From assembly GCF_018613755.1 (NCBI RefSeq), contig NZ_JAGGPP010000008.1, forward strand, positions 124,001-188,000: a DNA stretch of 64,000 nt, read 5' to 3'. Under the pieces are notes generated by a model. It ran no database searches, was not told the origin of the DNA, and was given only the letters and a program-made list of their open reading frames with translations. Positions within the stretch are counted from its first letter, which is position 1; each line of letters opens with the position of its first letter. Position numbers and translations under genes: made by a program. Below are positions 25,148-33,124 of the stretch, one piece after another. The DNA is from Arthrobacter sp. ISL-72 (GTDB lineage: Bacteria; Actinomycetota; Actinomycetes; Actinomycetales; Micrococcaceae).

Positions 25148-26005
25148 CTAACCCTTGAGGAGCCTGCGGAGGAGGACAATGAAGACGGCCGCCGATGCGG
25201 CCAGGGCTGCCAGCGGCTTCCAGCGCAGAGCGGCCTGTCCTGAATTCTGTCCTGAATTCACCCGGTTCAGGAAGTTGGAGGCGGCGAGGCTGAGGGATTC
25301 GAACTGGTTGCCGGCACGCTCCGTGCTTGACCTCAGCTGGGCCTGGGCGGCGCCGAGCAGGATCTGGGACTGGGTCTTGACGTCAAGCTCTTCCCCCAGC
25401 TCATCACGGACGCCCGTCAGGTGGCGGCGGCGCTTGTCCAGGCGGCGGCGCAGTTCCGCTTCGGTGGGCGCAGGAAGGTCCGGCTTTGCCTCTTCCTTGG
25501 CCTCTTTCTCCGCTTTGGCCTTGGCTGCCTTCGCCTCTTTCTCCGCTTTGGCCTGCGGGGAGGACGGGTCGAGGACGGCAGGGTTGAACTCCGAGCCTTC
25601 CTTCGCGATGCCCAGGTCATGCTTGAGTCCGCGGATCGTGTCCTCGGGAACCAGTGGCATGGCCTTCTTGAATTTCCGCAGGCCGATCAGGGCGCCGATG
25701 AGTGCGATGACAAGGAAGACCGCACAGACAATGAGTGCTGCCAGCCAGGCGGGCATGATGGTGGCAAGCCCCATGATGGCGGCGACGATTAGGCCGGTGA
25801 GGAGGAAGGCCAGGAACACCAGTGCCACGGCGAAAAACGCTGCGGCGACCCCGACCTGGATGCCCTTGCGTTTGACCTCGACTTTGGCGAGGGCTATTTC
25901 GTCGTTGAGCTGCCGTGGTGCCAGTTTGGCAACAAGCCTCAGTGTTTTGGGCAGCGCCGCGATCCTCAGCCCGCCCGTGGTCCGGCCACTGTGTCGTCCG
26001 CTCAT
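25148..26005 (-). CDS. Holin-superfamily (DUF1469/Phage_holin_3_6) membrane protein fused to DUF3618-like tail
   Basis: 285 residues. The open frame continues upstream, but ATG 26005 (MSGRHSGRTTGG) is used, with AAGGCGGG seven bases before it. Amphipathic N-terminus (KLAPRQLNDEIALAKVEVKR), two adjacent transmembrane helices (about 60-125) as in Phage_holin_3_6 proteins, a charged Lys/Ala/Glu region (KAEKEAKAAKAKAEKEAKEE), then a DUF3618-like segment (RRRLDKRRRHLTGVRDELGE ... LDVKTQ) and a C-terminal transmembrane helix with basic end (LLRRLLKG). These are usually two neighbouring genes; here they appear fused. Despite the family name there is no phage context. Function unknown. Confidence 0.8.
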   Translation of the reverse strand: MSGRHSGRTTGGLRIAALPKTLRLVAKLAPRQLNDEIALAKVEVKRKGIQVGVAAAFFAVALVFLAFLLTGLIVAAIMGLATIMPAWLAALIVCAVFLVIALIGALIGLRKFKKAMPLVPEDTIRGLKHDLGIAKEGSEFNPAVLDPSSPQAKAEKEAKAAKAKAEKEAKEEAKPDLPAPTEAELRRRLDKRRRHLTGVRDELGEELDVKTQSQILLGAAQAQLRSSTERAGNQFESLSLAASNFLNRVNSGQNSGQAALRWKPLAALAASAAVFIVLLRRLLKG

Positions 26006-26189
26006 CGATCCCGCCTTACTGGTTCCATCTTTGATTCGGATTCCGCTGGATTCCGGGGGCCTGCACGGCTTCACACACGCCCCGCTGACAAAACTATCAT
26101 TCAGGTTCAGCGCCTTCTTCTGGTAATACCGTGCGGCGCGCCCTCCAACGCTGTAAAAGTATGATCTGCGGCCCATAGGATGGGTCCCT

Positions 26190-27413
26190 GTGAGCATCCC
26201 CGCCAATCCGGGCGACTCCCTGAGCCGCAAACGGAAAATCCTGTACATCCTCCTTCTCGGCGCCCTGACTGCCCTGGGTCCCTTTACGATCGACCTCTAC
26301 CTGCCCGCGTTTCCGGCGCTGGAGGCGAGCCTGGGTGTGTCCGAGTCGGAAGTCCAGCTCACGCTGACCGGCACAACCGTGGGCTTTGCCCTGGGCCAGC
26401 TGGTGGTGGGGCCCCTGAGTGATAAGTTCGGCCGGCGGCTGCCGCTGATCCTTGCCACGGCGCTGCACATCAGTGCCTCGCTCGGGGCTGCGCTGTCCAC
26501 GGACCTCGCAACGCTGGGGCTGTTCCGGGTCCTGATGGGCATCGGCGCCGCGGGCGGAGGCGTGGTGGCGATGGCGATGGTGCGCGACCTCTTCACGGGG
26601 TACGCCATGGTGCGGATGTTCTCGCGGATGGCACTGGTCAACGGCCTGGCCCCGATCCTGGCACCGGTCATTGGTTCCCAGCTGCTGCTCATCATGCCCT
26701 GGCCCGGCATCTTCTACTTCCTCGCCAGCTACGGCACCCTGGTGATCATCGCCGCCATCCTGCTGGTGCGCGAAACGCTCCCCCGGGAGCTCCGCGGCAA
26801 GTCGGGCCTCACAGCCGGGCAGCGCTATAAGCTGCTGTTCTCGGACCGGATTTTCGTGGGCCTGCTCCTTCTCGGCGGCATGAATTTCGCCGGGCTTTTT
26901 GCCTACCTCTCCGCTTCGCCCTTCCTGTTCCAGGACGTCTACGGGTTCACGCCCCAGCAGTACGGGCTGCTTTTCGGCATCAATTCGCTGGGCATCGTGG
27001 CCGGCGTGCAGACGAGCTCCCGCGTGGTCAGGCGCGTCCCACCGCAGTGGATCCTCGCCTGTTCCACTGCCTGGATGTTCCTGATGGCGGTCCTGATCGT
27101 CGTCTTCAACCAGCTCGGCTTCGGCCTTTGGGGCGTGATGGTGCCGCTGTGGTTCTACATCCTGGGCACGGGTTTCACGTTCCCCTGCGTCCAGGTCCTC
27201 GCCCTCTCCAAACACGGGGCCCAGGCCGGAACTGCGGCGTCGCTGCTGGGAGCAGCAACCTTCATGATGGCTGGCATCGTCTCCCCGGTGGTGGGCTGGT
27301 TCGGCGAGATCTCGGCCACTGTCATGGGCGGCGTCCAGGCCACGAGCATCCTGCTGGCCGCGGCTGCGCTGTGGCTGGTGGTCCGCCCGCGCACCGTTCC
27401 CTCAATCCACTAG
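26190..27413 (+). CDS. Bcr/CflA-type multidrug efflux MFS transporter
   Basis: 407 residues, twelve transmembrane helices. MFS motif GPLSDKFGRRLPLI (about 71-84) and the drug:H+ antiporter-1 start (ALTALGPFTIDLYLPAFPAL, about 19-38) match the Bcr/CflA family, exporters of drugs such as bicyclomycin or chloramphenicol and of cysteine. GTG start at 26190; TAGGAT at 26176-26181 ends eight bases before it, so initiation may be leaderless. Divergent from the holin-like gene and otherwise unlinked. Confidence 0.88.
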   Translation: MSIPANPGDSLSRKRKILYILLLGALTALGPFTIDLYLPAFPALEASLGVSESEVQLTLTGTTVGFALGQLVVGPLSDKFGRRLPLILATALHISASLGAALSTDLATLGLFRVLMGIGAAGGGVVAMAMVRDLFTGYAMVRMFSRMALVNGLAPILAPVIGSQLLLIMPWPGIFYFLASYGTLVIIAAILLVRETLPRELRGKSGLTAGQRYKLLFSDRIFVGLLLLGGMNFAGLFAYLSASPFLFQDVYGFTPQQYGLLFGINSLGIVAGVQTSSRVVRRVPPQWILACSTAWMFLMAVLIVVFNQLGFGLWGVMVPLWFYILGTGFTFPCVQVLALSKHGAQAGTAASLLGAATFMMAGIVSPVVGWFGEISATVMGGVQATSILLAAAALWLVVRPRTVPSIH

Positions 27414-27471
27414 CGCCCGGTCCAGCAGCACTGGATCCGCCGGCGCCCGGCCGTCCCGCTACGCTGAACCC

Positions 27472-27651
27472 ATGACCAGGAGACCGCACCGCAACGGCAG
27501 GGGGCTGTTTCTCGGTGCGGTGCTTGGCGCCGTCGCCGGTTACTTTGCCGGGCGCGCGCTGGGGAACCCGGCCATGGGCATCATTCTTGGGGCGATCGCC
27601 GGTTCCGCCCTGCTCTATCGGGTCAATCCCGGCCCGTGGAACAGGCCCTGA
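27472..27651 (+). CDS. Small glycine-rich double-helix membrane protein
   Basis: 59 residues (MTRRPHRNGRGLFLGAVLGA at the start; ends YRVNPGPWNRP). A basic head is followed by two Gly/Ala-rich hydrophobic segments (GLFLGAVLGAVAGYFAGRAL and AMGIILGAIAGSALLY) with glycine-zipper spacing, suggesting a small inner-membrane protein. Start support: TACGCT at 27460-27465 ends exactly six bases before the ATG, identical to the layout at the kinase gene 10747. Codon use matches neighbours. Function unknown. Confidence 0.7.
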   Translation: MTRRPHRNGRGLFLGAVLGAVAGYFAGRALGNPAMGIILGAIAGSALLYRVNPGPWNRP

Positions 27652-27762
27652 CGCCGGCTTCGCCGCCTGACACGGCCCCGCGGCACCGCCTTGGCCGGCG
27701 GGTTCAGGCGTGAAGCGCCGGCGCCTCTGGTCCGGCAATTGCCTGCGCGATAAAGTTGTTCT

Positions 27763-28170
27763 GTGCCCGACTGGCAGCACCATCCGCCCCTTCCGGCCAC
27801 GTGGCAGCGATGCGACGCAGGCATCCTTCCGCTGTGGTGGGAACGGCTGTGCAGCCAGACAAGCGCCCAGTCGGCAGCCCTGTACGCCGCCGGTCTTTTC
27901 ACTGAGGACCGCCGCCGGCCAATCGCCCAGTGGTTCAACCCCGCGGTCAACGCCGCACTCCTGGTTGCCCCGGAAACGTCCCCTGAATGGCCCGTGCAGC
28001 GCTTCGGCATCTTCTACGCCCCGCCGAACGGCGGCTTCACCAGGGTGCACTCAGCACCGCACGAGTGGCACCCCCGCGAACCACGGAAGTCTCCCACCGA
28101 AGAGGAGGCGTTCCGAGCGGCCATTTCCGAGGCAGAGCGCTTCCTGCAAGTGGAGATGGACTTCGTCTAG
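27763..28170 (+). CDS. Hypothetical cytosolic protein
   Basis: 135 residues from GTG 27763. Trp/Pro-rich (MPDWQHHPPLPATWQRC; CSQTSAQSAALYAAGLFTED; FGIFYAPPNGGFTRVHSAP), no signal peptide or membrane segment; the C-terminus is acidic and helical (EEEAFRAAISEAERFLQVEM). TAAAGT at 27751-27756 ends six bases before the GTG, supporting this start as leaderless. I do not recognise the family. Faces the tRNA-Asn genes convergently, with a terminator at 28192-28232. Confidence 0.65.
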   Translation: MPDWQHHPPLPATWQRCDAGILPLWWERLCSQTSAQSAALYAAGLFTEDRRRPIAQWFNPAVNAALLVAPETSPEWPVQRFGIFYAPPNGGFTRVHSAPHEWHPREPRKSPTEEEAFRAAISEAERFLQVEMDFV

Positions 28171-28191
28171 GCAATTGCTGTTGACGCACAT

Positions 28192-28232
28192 AAAAAAGGC
28201 CCCGCGGCCGGCTGTTCGCCGGCCGCGGGGCC
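28192..28232 (-). terminator. Terminator downstream of the first-position tRNA-Asn
   Basis: A 15-bp perfect stem (28198-28212 with 28218-28232) has six T residues after it on the minus strand. It lies seven bases past the tRNA 3' end and can also stop the convergent hypothetical gene. Confidence 0.88.
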
Positions 28233-28238
28233 TGTCTG

Positions 28239-28311
28239 CTCCTCCTGCTGGACTTGAACCAGCAACCCTTCGATTAACAGTCGAATGCTCTGCCAATTGA
28301 GCTAAGGAGGA
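28239..28311 (-). tRNA. tRNA-Asn (GUU), copy 1
   Basis: 73-base cloverleaf on the minus strand: acceptor TCCTCCT/AGGAGGA, anticodon loop CTGTTAA (GUU at 28276-28278), T-arm GCTGG-TTCAAGT-CCAGC, discriminator G as expected for Asn. Identical to the copy at 28438-28510. Confidence 0.95.
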
Positions 28312-28393
28312 ATGAAGCAGGTATGACAATAGCAAAGGTTTTGCCCCAATGCGAAATCGGCCGCCGGTTACCTCTGAATACCCCGTCCGGGTA

Positions 28394-28432
28394 TAAAAAA
28401 AGTCCCCGTCCCGGTGACCCGGGACGGGGACT
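28394..28432 (-). terminator. Terminator downstream of the second tRNA-Asn
   Basis: A 14-bp stem (28401-28414 with 28419-28432, loop TGAC) is followed on the minus strand by seven T residues. It separates the two tRNA genes, so each has its own transcript end. Confidence 0.88.
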
Positions 28433-28437
28433 GTGCG

Positions 28438-28510
28438 CTCCTCCTGCTGGACTTGAACCAGCAACCCTTCGATTAACAGTCGAATGCTCTGCCAATTGAG
28501 CTAAGGAGGA
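28438..28510 (-). tRNA. tRNA-Asn (GUU), copy 2
   Basis: 73 bases, identical in sequence to copy 1, with GUU at 28475-28477. The two genes start 199 bases apart, and similarity extends into the 5' flanks, indicating a tandem duplication of the whole unit. Confidence 0.95.
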
Positions 28511-28565
28511 ATGAAGCGGGTACTAGCCTAGCAAACACCCGCCCCGGAAGCGAAATCGGGCGGAC

Positions 28566-30560
28566 TCAGGCATCGGAACGCAGAGAACGGCGCTCCATCT
28601 CCAGCATCATCAGCTCACGGTTCAGCCGCTGGAACTCCTCGGGGTGCGCAGACGGGTCCAGCCGCTGCAGCTGCCCCATCTTGTCCGCCTTGACCCTGGT
28701 GATCTGCAGTTCGAACAGCCGCGCCAGAATGTCCCGGCAGTACTTGAGCACCCCCTCGGCATTGCTCGCCGGCAGCGGCACCACCGCGAGCTCGGAGACC
28801 AGCGGCCGGAGCGGCTCGGGCACCTCGTGCATCACCTGCTCCACCCAGCGCACAGGATCGCCGGTCAGCGCCGGCCCGGAGGCGCGCATGGCATCGTGGA
28901 CGGCCTGGTAGGCAGGCGTCTTGAATCCGGCCGCACTGAACCGCTCCCAGGTCTCTCCCGCAAGCATGGCGGGCTCCTGGAGGGCCACCTCCAGCGCCTG
29001 CCGCTCCATGGACGCCACCGGGTCCCGCGGGTCCGGCCGGTTGAAGGAAGGCACAACGCCCGACGCCGGCAGCGCACCCACCCCGGGACCGGAACCATGG
29101 GCCGCCGGTCCGGCCGTGCGGCCCTGCGCTGTGCGGCCCTGAGCTGTGTTGCCCTGCGCGGCGCCGGGGCCGGCGCCCGCCCCTGCCCGCTGCTGGCCGC
29201 CGGCGGGGCCGGGCGGAGTCTCGCCCTGGGCAGCCCGTTTGGCGGCGACGGCCACTGCACGGCTGACTTCTTCGACGGGCATGCCGAGCCATCCGGCGAG
29301 CTCGCGGGCGTAGCCGGGGCGGATCCCGGCGTCCCGGATCTGGGCCACCACCGGGGCGGACTCCCGCAAGGCGGCAATCCGGCCTTCGACGGTGTCCAGG
29401 TTGTGCCGTTTCAGCGTGGCCCTGATGGCGAATTCGAACAGCGGGCGGCGGCTGCTGATCAGGTCCCGCACGGCGGAGTCGCCTTTGCTCTGCCGCAGGT
29501 CGCAGGGATCGGCGCCGGTCGGTTCCACCGCCACGTAGGTCTGGGCCACAAAACGCTGATCCTCCTCGAAGGCGCGGAGCGCGGCTTTCTGGCCTGCGGC
29601 GTCGCCGTCGAACGTGAAGATCACCTCTCCCCCGCTGCCGTCGTCGGACAGGAGGCGGCGGGCGATCTTGATGTGATCGGTGCCGAACGCCGTACCGCAC
29701 GTGGCCACCGCGGTGCCGATCCCGGACAGGTGGCAGGCCATGACATCGGTGTAGCCCTCCACCACCACCAGCTGGCGGTCCTTGGCGATGCTGCGTTTGG
29801 CCAGGTCAATTCCGTACAGGACCTGGGACTTCTTGTAGAGCGTGGTTTCGGGCGTATTGAGGTATTTGGGCCCCTGATCGTCCTCATAGAGCTTCCGGGC
29901 GCCGAAGCCGATGGTGTCTCCGGCGATGTCGCGGATGGGCCAGATGAGGCGTCCGCGGAAGCGGTCGTAAATCCCCCGGTTGCCTTCAGAAAACATGCCT
30001 GTCAATTTGAGCTCGGCATCGGTGAATCCGCGCCCGCGGAGATGCTTGAGCAGGGCGTCCCAGCCCTGCGGCGCGTAGCCGACGCCGAACTGCTCAGCGG
30101 CGGCACGGTCAAAGCCGCGGCCGTGTAGGAAGTTTCGTCCCTCGGCGGCTCCGGGGGTCAGCAGCTGGGCGCGGAAGAACTCGTCAGCCACCTTGTGGGC
30201 ATCCAGGAGTCGCTGGCGCTTGCCCACTTCCTCACGGTTGGGACCCGTGCCGCCGTCCTCATAATGCAGTTCGAAGCCGATCCTGGCGGCCAGCTTTTCC
30301 ACGGCCTCGTGGAACGATGAGTGGTCCAGCTTCTGGACGAAGGAGATGACGTCGCCGTCCTCGCCGCAGCCGAAGCAGTGGTACCTGCCCACCTGCGGGC
30401 GGACGGTGAACGAGGGCGAGCGCTCGTCGTGGAAGGGGCACAGGCCCTTGAATGATCCCAGTCCCGCGCCTTTGAGCGTGACGTAGCCGTCCACGACTTC
30501 CTTGATGTCCGTGCGCTGGCGTACTTCGTCAATATCTTCGCGTTTGATCAGGCCGGCCAC
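28566..30560 (-). CDS. dnaG: DNA primase
   Basis: Synthesises RNA primers at the replication fork. 664 residues. Zinc-binding domain CPFHDERSPSFTV ... YHCFGCGEDGDVISF (about 41-75), RNA-polymerase core, TOPRIM motifs VVVEGYTDVMA and FTFDGDAAGQKAAL (about 262-325), then a Gly/Ala/Gln-rich linker and a C-terminal DnaB-interaction domain. The linker carries the repeated QGRTAQGRTA. GTG start at 30558-30560 has TAGGAT at 30567-30572 ending six bases before it, so a leaderless promoter probably lies inside the end of dgt. dgt lies directly upstream on the same strand, 16 bases apart. Confidence 0.96.
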   Translation of the reverse strand: MAGLIKREDIDEVRQRTDIKEVVDGYVTLKGAGLGSFKGLCPFHDERSPSFTVRPQVGRYHCFGCGEDGDVISFVQKLDHSSFHEAVEKLAARIGFELHYEDGGTGPNREEVGKRQRLLDAHKVADEFFRAQLLTPGAAEGRNFLHGRGFDRAAAEQFGVGYAPQGWDALLKHLRGRGFTDAELKLTGMFSEGNRGIYDRFRGRLIWPIRDIAGDTIGFGARKLYEDDQGPKYLNTPETTLYKKSQVLYGIDLAKRSIAKDRQLVVVEGYTDVMACHLSGIGTAVATCGTAFGTDHIKIARRLLSDDGSGGEVIFTFDGDAAGQKAALRAFEEDQRFVAQTYVAVEPTGADPCDLRQSKGDSAVRDLISSRRPLFEFAIRATLKRHNLDTVEGRIAALRESAPVVAQIRDAGIRPGYARELAGWLGMPVEEVSRAVAVAAKRAAQGETPPGPAGGQQRAGAGAGPGAAQGNTAQGRTAQGRTAGPAAHGSGPGVGALPASGVVPSFNRPDPRDPVASMERQALEVALQEPAMLAGETWERFSAAGFKTPAYQAVHDAMRASGPALTGDPVRWVEQVMHEVPEPLRPLVSELAVVPLPASNAEGVLKYCRDILARLFELQITRVKADKMGQLQRLDPSAHPEEFQRLNRELMMLEMERRSLRSDA

Positions 30561-30576
30561 AGAGCCATCCTAGTCC

Positions 30577-31866
30577 TCACCACAGCGAGGGCAGGCTGCC
30601 CACCAACCGCTCGTACATCGCCAGCGCCGAGCCGTCCGTGAGCGACGCGACCTGGTCGATGACGACGCGAAGCCTGGCGCCGTCGTCGTCCGCGGCCCGC
30701 CAGTCAGCGGCGAACATCGGCTCCAGGTGGCGGTCGCCGGTGGCGTTCAGCGCCGTCACCAGGGCGTGCAGGACCTCGCGCTGGCGCTCGTAGATGGGCT
30801 GGCGGTGCTCGGTGGTCATCACGAACGTGGTGGCCAGGCCCTTCATCACCGCGATTTCCATAACAGTTTCGTCCGGCACCATCAGCTCGGCGTTGTACCG
30901 GGTCAGGTTTTCGGGGCCGTAGACGGTACGGGTGGTCTCCAGTGCGCTCTGGCAGAACCGGCCGATCAGCTGGCTGGTCATGTTCTTCAGTGCCGCCATG
31001 GACTTTCTGCTGCCGTCCGCTTCGCGCACCCAAACGTCCGTGGCCTCAAGCCGGGCCAGGGCGGCATCGATGGCCACGGGGTCGTTGTGGGGCAGGTACC
31101 ACTGCTTGGCGTAGCCCACCACGCGGGCGCGGTGGTCGGGGTTGTCCATCCAGCGCAGCTGGAAGTGGCCCGCCACGATGGCGTCTTCGACGTCGTGGAC
31201 CGAGTAGGAAATGTCGTCCGCGAGGTCCATGACCTGCGCCTCCAGGCAGGACCGGCGCTCGGGCGCACCCTGGCGGATCCAGTCGAAGATGGGGAGGTCA
31301 TCCTCGTAGGCGCCGAACTTGCTGGTGCGCTGGCCGTGGATCACCGGGGCGTTCAGAGCGGACCACGGGTATTTGGCGGCGGCATCGAGGCTGGCACGCG
31401 TGAGGTTCAGCCCGGCCGGCGTTCCGTTCCCGGCGAGGACCTTGGGCTCCAGCCGGGTCAGCAGCCGGAGCGTCTGGGCGTTGCCTTCGAACCCGCCGAT
31501 GCCGTGGGCCATCTCGTTCAACGCGGACTCGCCGTTGTGTCCGAACGGCGGGTGGCCCAGGTCATGGCTGAGGCAGGCGGTGTCCACGACGTCGGGATCG
31601 CAGCCGAGCGTGCGCCCGAGTTCGCGGCCCACCTGGGCCACTTCAAGGCTGTGCGTCAGACGGGTCCGGACGAAGTCATCGGTGTCCGGTGCAACCACCT
31701 GGGTCTTGGCGCCAAGCCTTCGCAGCGCGGAGGAGTGCAGGACCCGTGCCCGGTCCCGTTCGAAGTCCGAACGATAAGTGCTTTTGGGCGGTTCCTCCAC
31801 CCAGCGGGCGGAGTCGTGGGCTTCGTAGCCCGGCAGCACCGGTGCTGCCGTCCGGGTTTCAGCCAC
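30577..31866 (-). CDS. dgt: Deoxyguanosinetriphosphate triphosphohydrolase-like protein
   Basis: Hydrolyses dNTPs to the nucleoside and tripolyphosphate (HD superfamily). 429 residues from GTG 31866. HD metal motif: RTRLTHSLEVAQVGRELG ... SHDLGHPPFGHNGE (about 66-116), and further histidine/aspartate residues in VMDLADDISYSVHDVEDA (about 215-232). The start overlaps the dusB stop by eight bases. The dusB-dgt-dnaG order is a common actinobacterial arrangement. Confidence 0.94.
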   Translation of the reverse strand: MAETRTAAPVLPGYEAHDSARWVEEPPKSTYRSDFERDRARVLHSSALRRLGAKTQVVAPDTDDFVRTRLTHSLEVAQVGRELGRTLGCDPDVVDTACLSHDLGHPPFGHNGESALNEMAHGIGGFEGNAQTLRLLTRLEPKVLAGNGTPAGLNLTRASLDAAAKYPWSALNAPVIHGQRTSKFGAYEDDLPIFDWIRQGAPERRSCLEAQVMDLADDISYSVHDVEDAIVAGHFQLRWMDNPDHRARVVGYAKQWYLPHNDPVAIDAALARLEATDVWVREADGSRKSMAALKNMTSQLIGRFCQSALETTRTVYGPENLTRYNAELMVPDETVMEIAVMKGLATTFVMTTEHRQPIYERQREVLHALVTALNATGDRHLEPMFAADWRAADDDGARLRVVIDQVASLTDGSALAMYERLVGSLPSLW

Positions 31867-33040
31867 CGGACACGTCCAGTTCCGCGGCGGCGATGTCCCT
31901 GGTCTGGTCAGCGTCCATCTGCCGGCTGAGCAGCCAGTCCTTCGGCAGTGCCGGCTTCTTGGGCGAACCGGCCCTGCCGCGGGGCCCTTCAGAATCGACG
32001 CCCGGGTACGGCAGGTCCATATCGAGCTGGTCCAGCAGCCCGCGCAGGACTTCCAGGGTTGGCACCGTGGCGAGTTTGGCGCGGAGCTCGCCGCCCACTA
32101 CGTACCCCTTGAAGTACCAGGCCATGTGCTTGCGGATCTCCCGCAGGGCCTTGTATTCGTCATTGCCGAAGGTTTCGATCATCAGCTGGGCGTGCCGGTA
32201 GACGCCGTCGGCCACTTCGCGCAGGCCCGGCCGGTACCGGTGGTCGCTGCCCTCGAAGGCGGCCTGCAGGTCGCCGAAGAGCCAGGGGCGGCCTTGGCAG
32301 CCGCGGCCGATCACTACGCCGTCCACGCCGGTTTCGCGGACCATCCGCACGGCGTCCTCTGCGGACCAGATGTCCCCGTTGCCCAGCACCGGGATGTCCG
32401 GCAGCGCCTCGCGCAGCCGCGCGATGGCGGACCAGTCGGCCTGGCCGGAATAGAACTGCGAGGCGGTGCGGCCGTGAAGGGCGACGGCGGCAACGCCGGA
32501 ATCGCGGGCGATCCGGCCGGCGTCGAGGTAGGTCAGGTGGTCCTCGTCAATGCCCTTGCGCATCTTGATGGTCAGCGGGAGGCCGCCCTTGGAGGCCTCA
32601 CGGACGGCGGTCTGCACGATGGACGTGAAGAGGTCGATCTTCCAGGGCAGCGCCGAGCCGCCGCCGCGGCGGGTCACCTTGGGCACGGGGCAGCCGAAGT
32701 TGAGGTCGATGTGGTCTGCCCGGTCTTCGTCCACGAGCATCCGGACGGCCTGGCCGACTGTCACCGGGTCCACGCCGTAGAGCTGGACGGAACGGACTTT
32801 TTCGTCGGGGTCGTGGGAGATGATCCGCAGCGATTCCGGGGTCCGTTCCACGAGGGCGCGGGAGGTGACCATCTCCGCAACGTAGATGCCGCCGCCGTAT
32901 TCGCGGCACAGCCTGCGGAATGCGGTGTTGGTGATTCCGGCCATGGGTGCGAGCACCACGGGAGTGTCCACCGTGATGGGACCGAGCTTCAGGGGCGGGA
33001 GTTCCAGCTTGGGGGCAGGAGGCGTTGCTACAACAGTCAC
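31859..33040 (-). CDS. dusB: tRNA-dihydrouridine synthase (DusB family)
   Basis: FMN-dependent reduction of uridines in the tRNA D-loop. 393 residues from GTG 33040. Seen: VVLAPMAGITNTAFRRLCRE (about 28-47), the Dus signature IDLNFGCPVPKVTRRGGGSA (about 113-132, catalytic Cys), the catalytic-loop TIKMRKGIDEDH and VIGRGCQGRPWLFGDL. GACAAT ends six bases before the GTG on the minus strand, hinting at a leaderless start. First of the dusB-dgt-dnaG set. Confidence 0.94.
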   Translation of the reverse strand: MTVVATPPAPKLELPPLKLGPITVDTPVVLAPMAGITNTAFRRLCREYGGGIYVAEMVTSRALVERTPESLRIISHDPDEKVRSVQLYGVDPVTVGQAVRMLVDEDRADHIDLNFGCPVPKVTRRGGGSALPWKIDLFTSIVQTAVREASKGGLPLTIKMRKGIDEDHLTYLDAGRIARDSGVAAVALHGRTASQFYSGQADWSAIARLREALPDIPVLGNGDIWSAEDAVRMVRETGVDGVVIGRGCQGRPWLFGDLQAAFEGSDHRYRPGLREVADGVYRHAQLMIETFGNDEYKALREIRKHMAWYFKGYVVGGELRAKLATVPTLEVLRGLLDQLDMDLPYPGVDSEGPRGRAGSPKKPALPKDWLLSRQMDADQTRDIAAAELDVSGG

Positions 33041-33124
33041 CCGTTCATTGTCTCAAAGCTGGGCAAATCGTCTAAAAACCGGGCAAAACGGCGGGCCGCG
33101 CGCCCCAAGCGGGTCCGGCGGCCG

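Noticed and set aside
25148..26005. Prophage indicated by a holin-like gene
   Set aside because: The family is a chromosomal actinobacterial membrane family; no capsid, integrase, terminase or lysin genes are nearby.
28239..28510. Repeated tRNA-Asn as attachment sites of an integrated element
   Set aside because: Only 199 bases apart, both tRNAs complete, no integrase; tandem duplication explains it.
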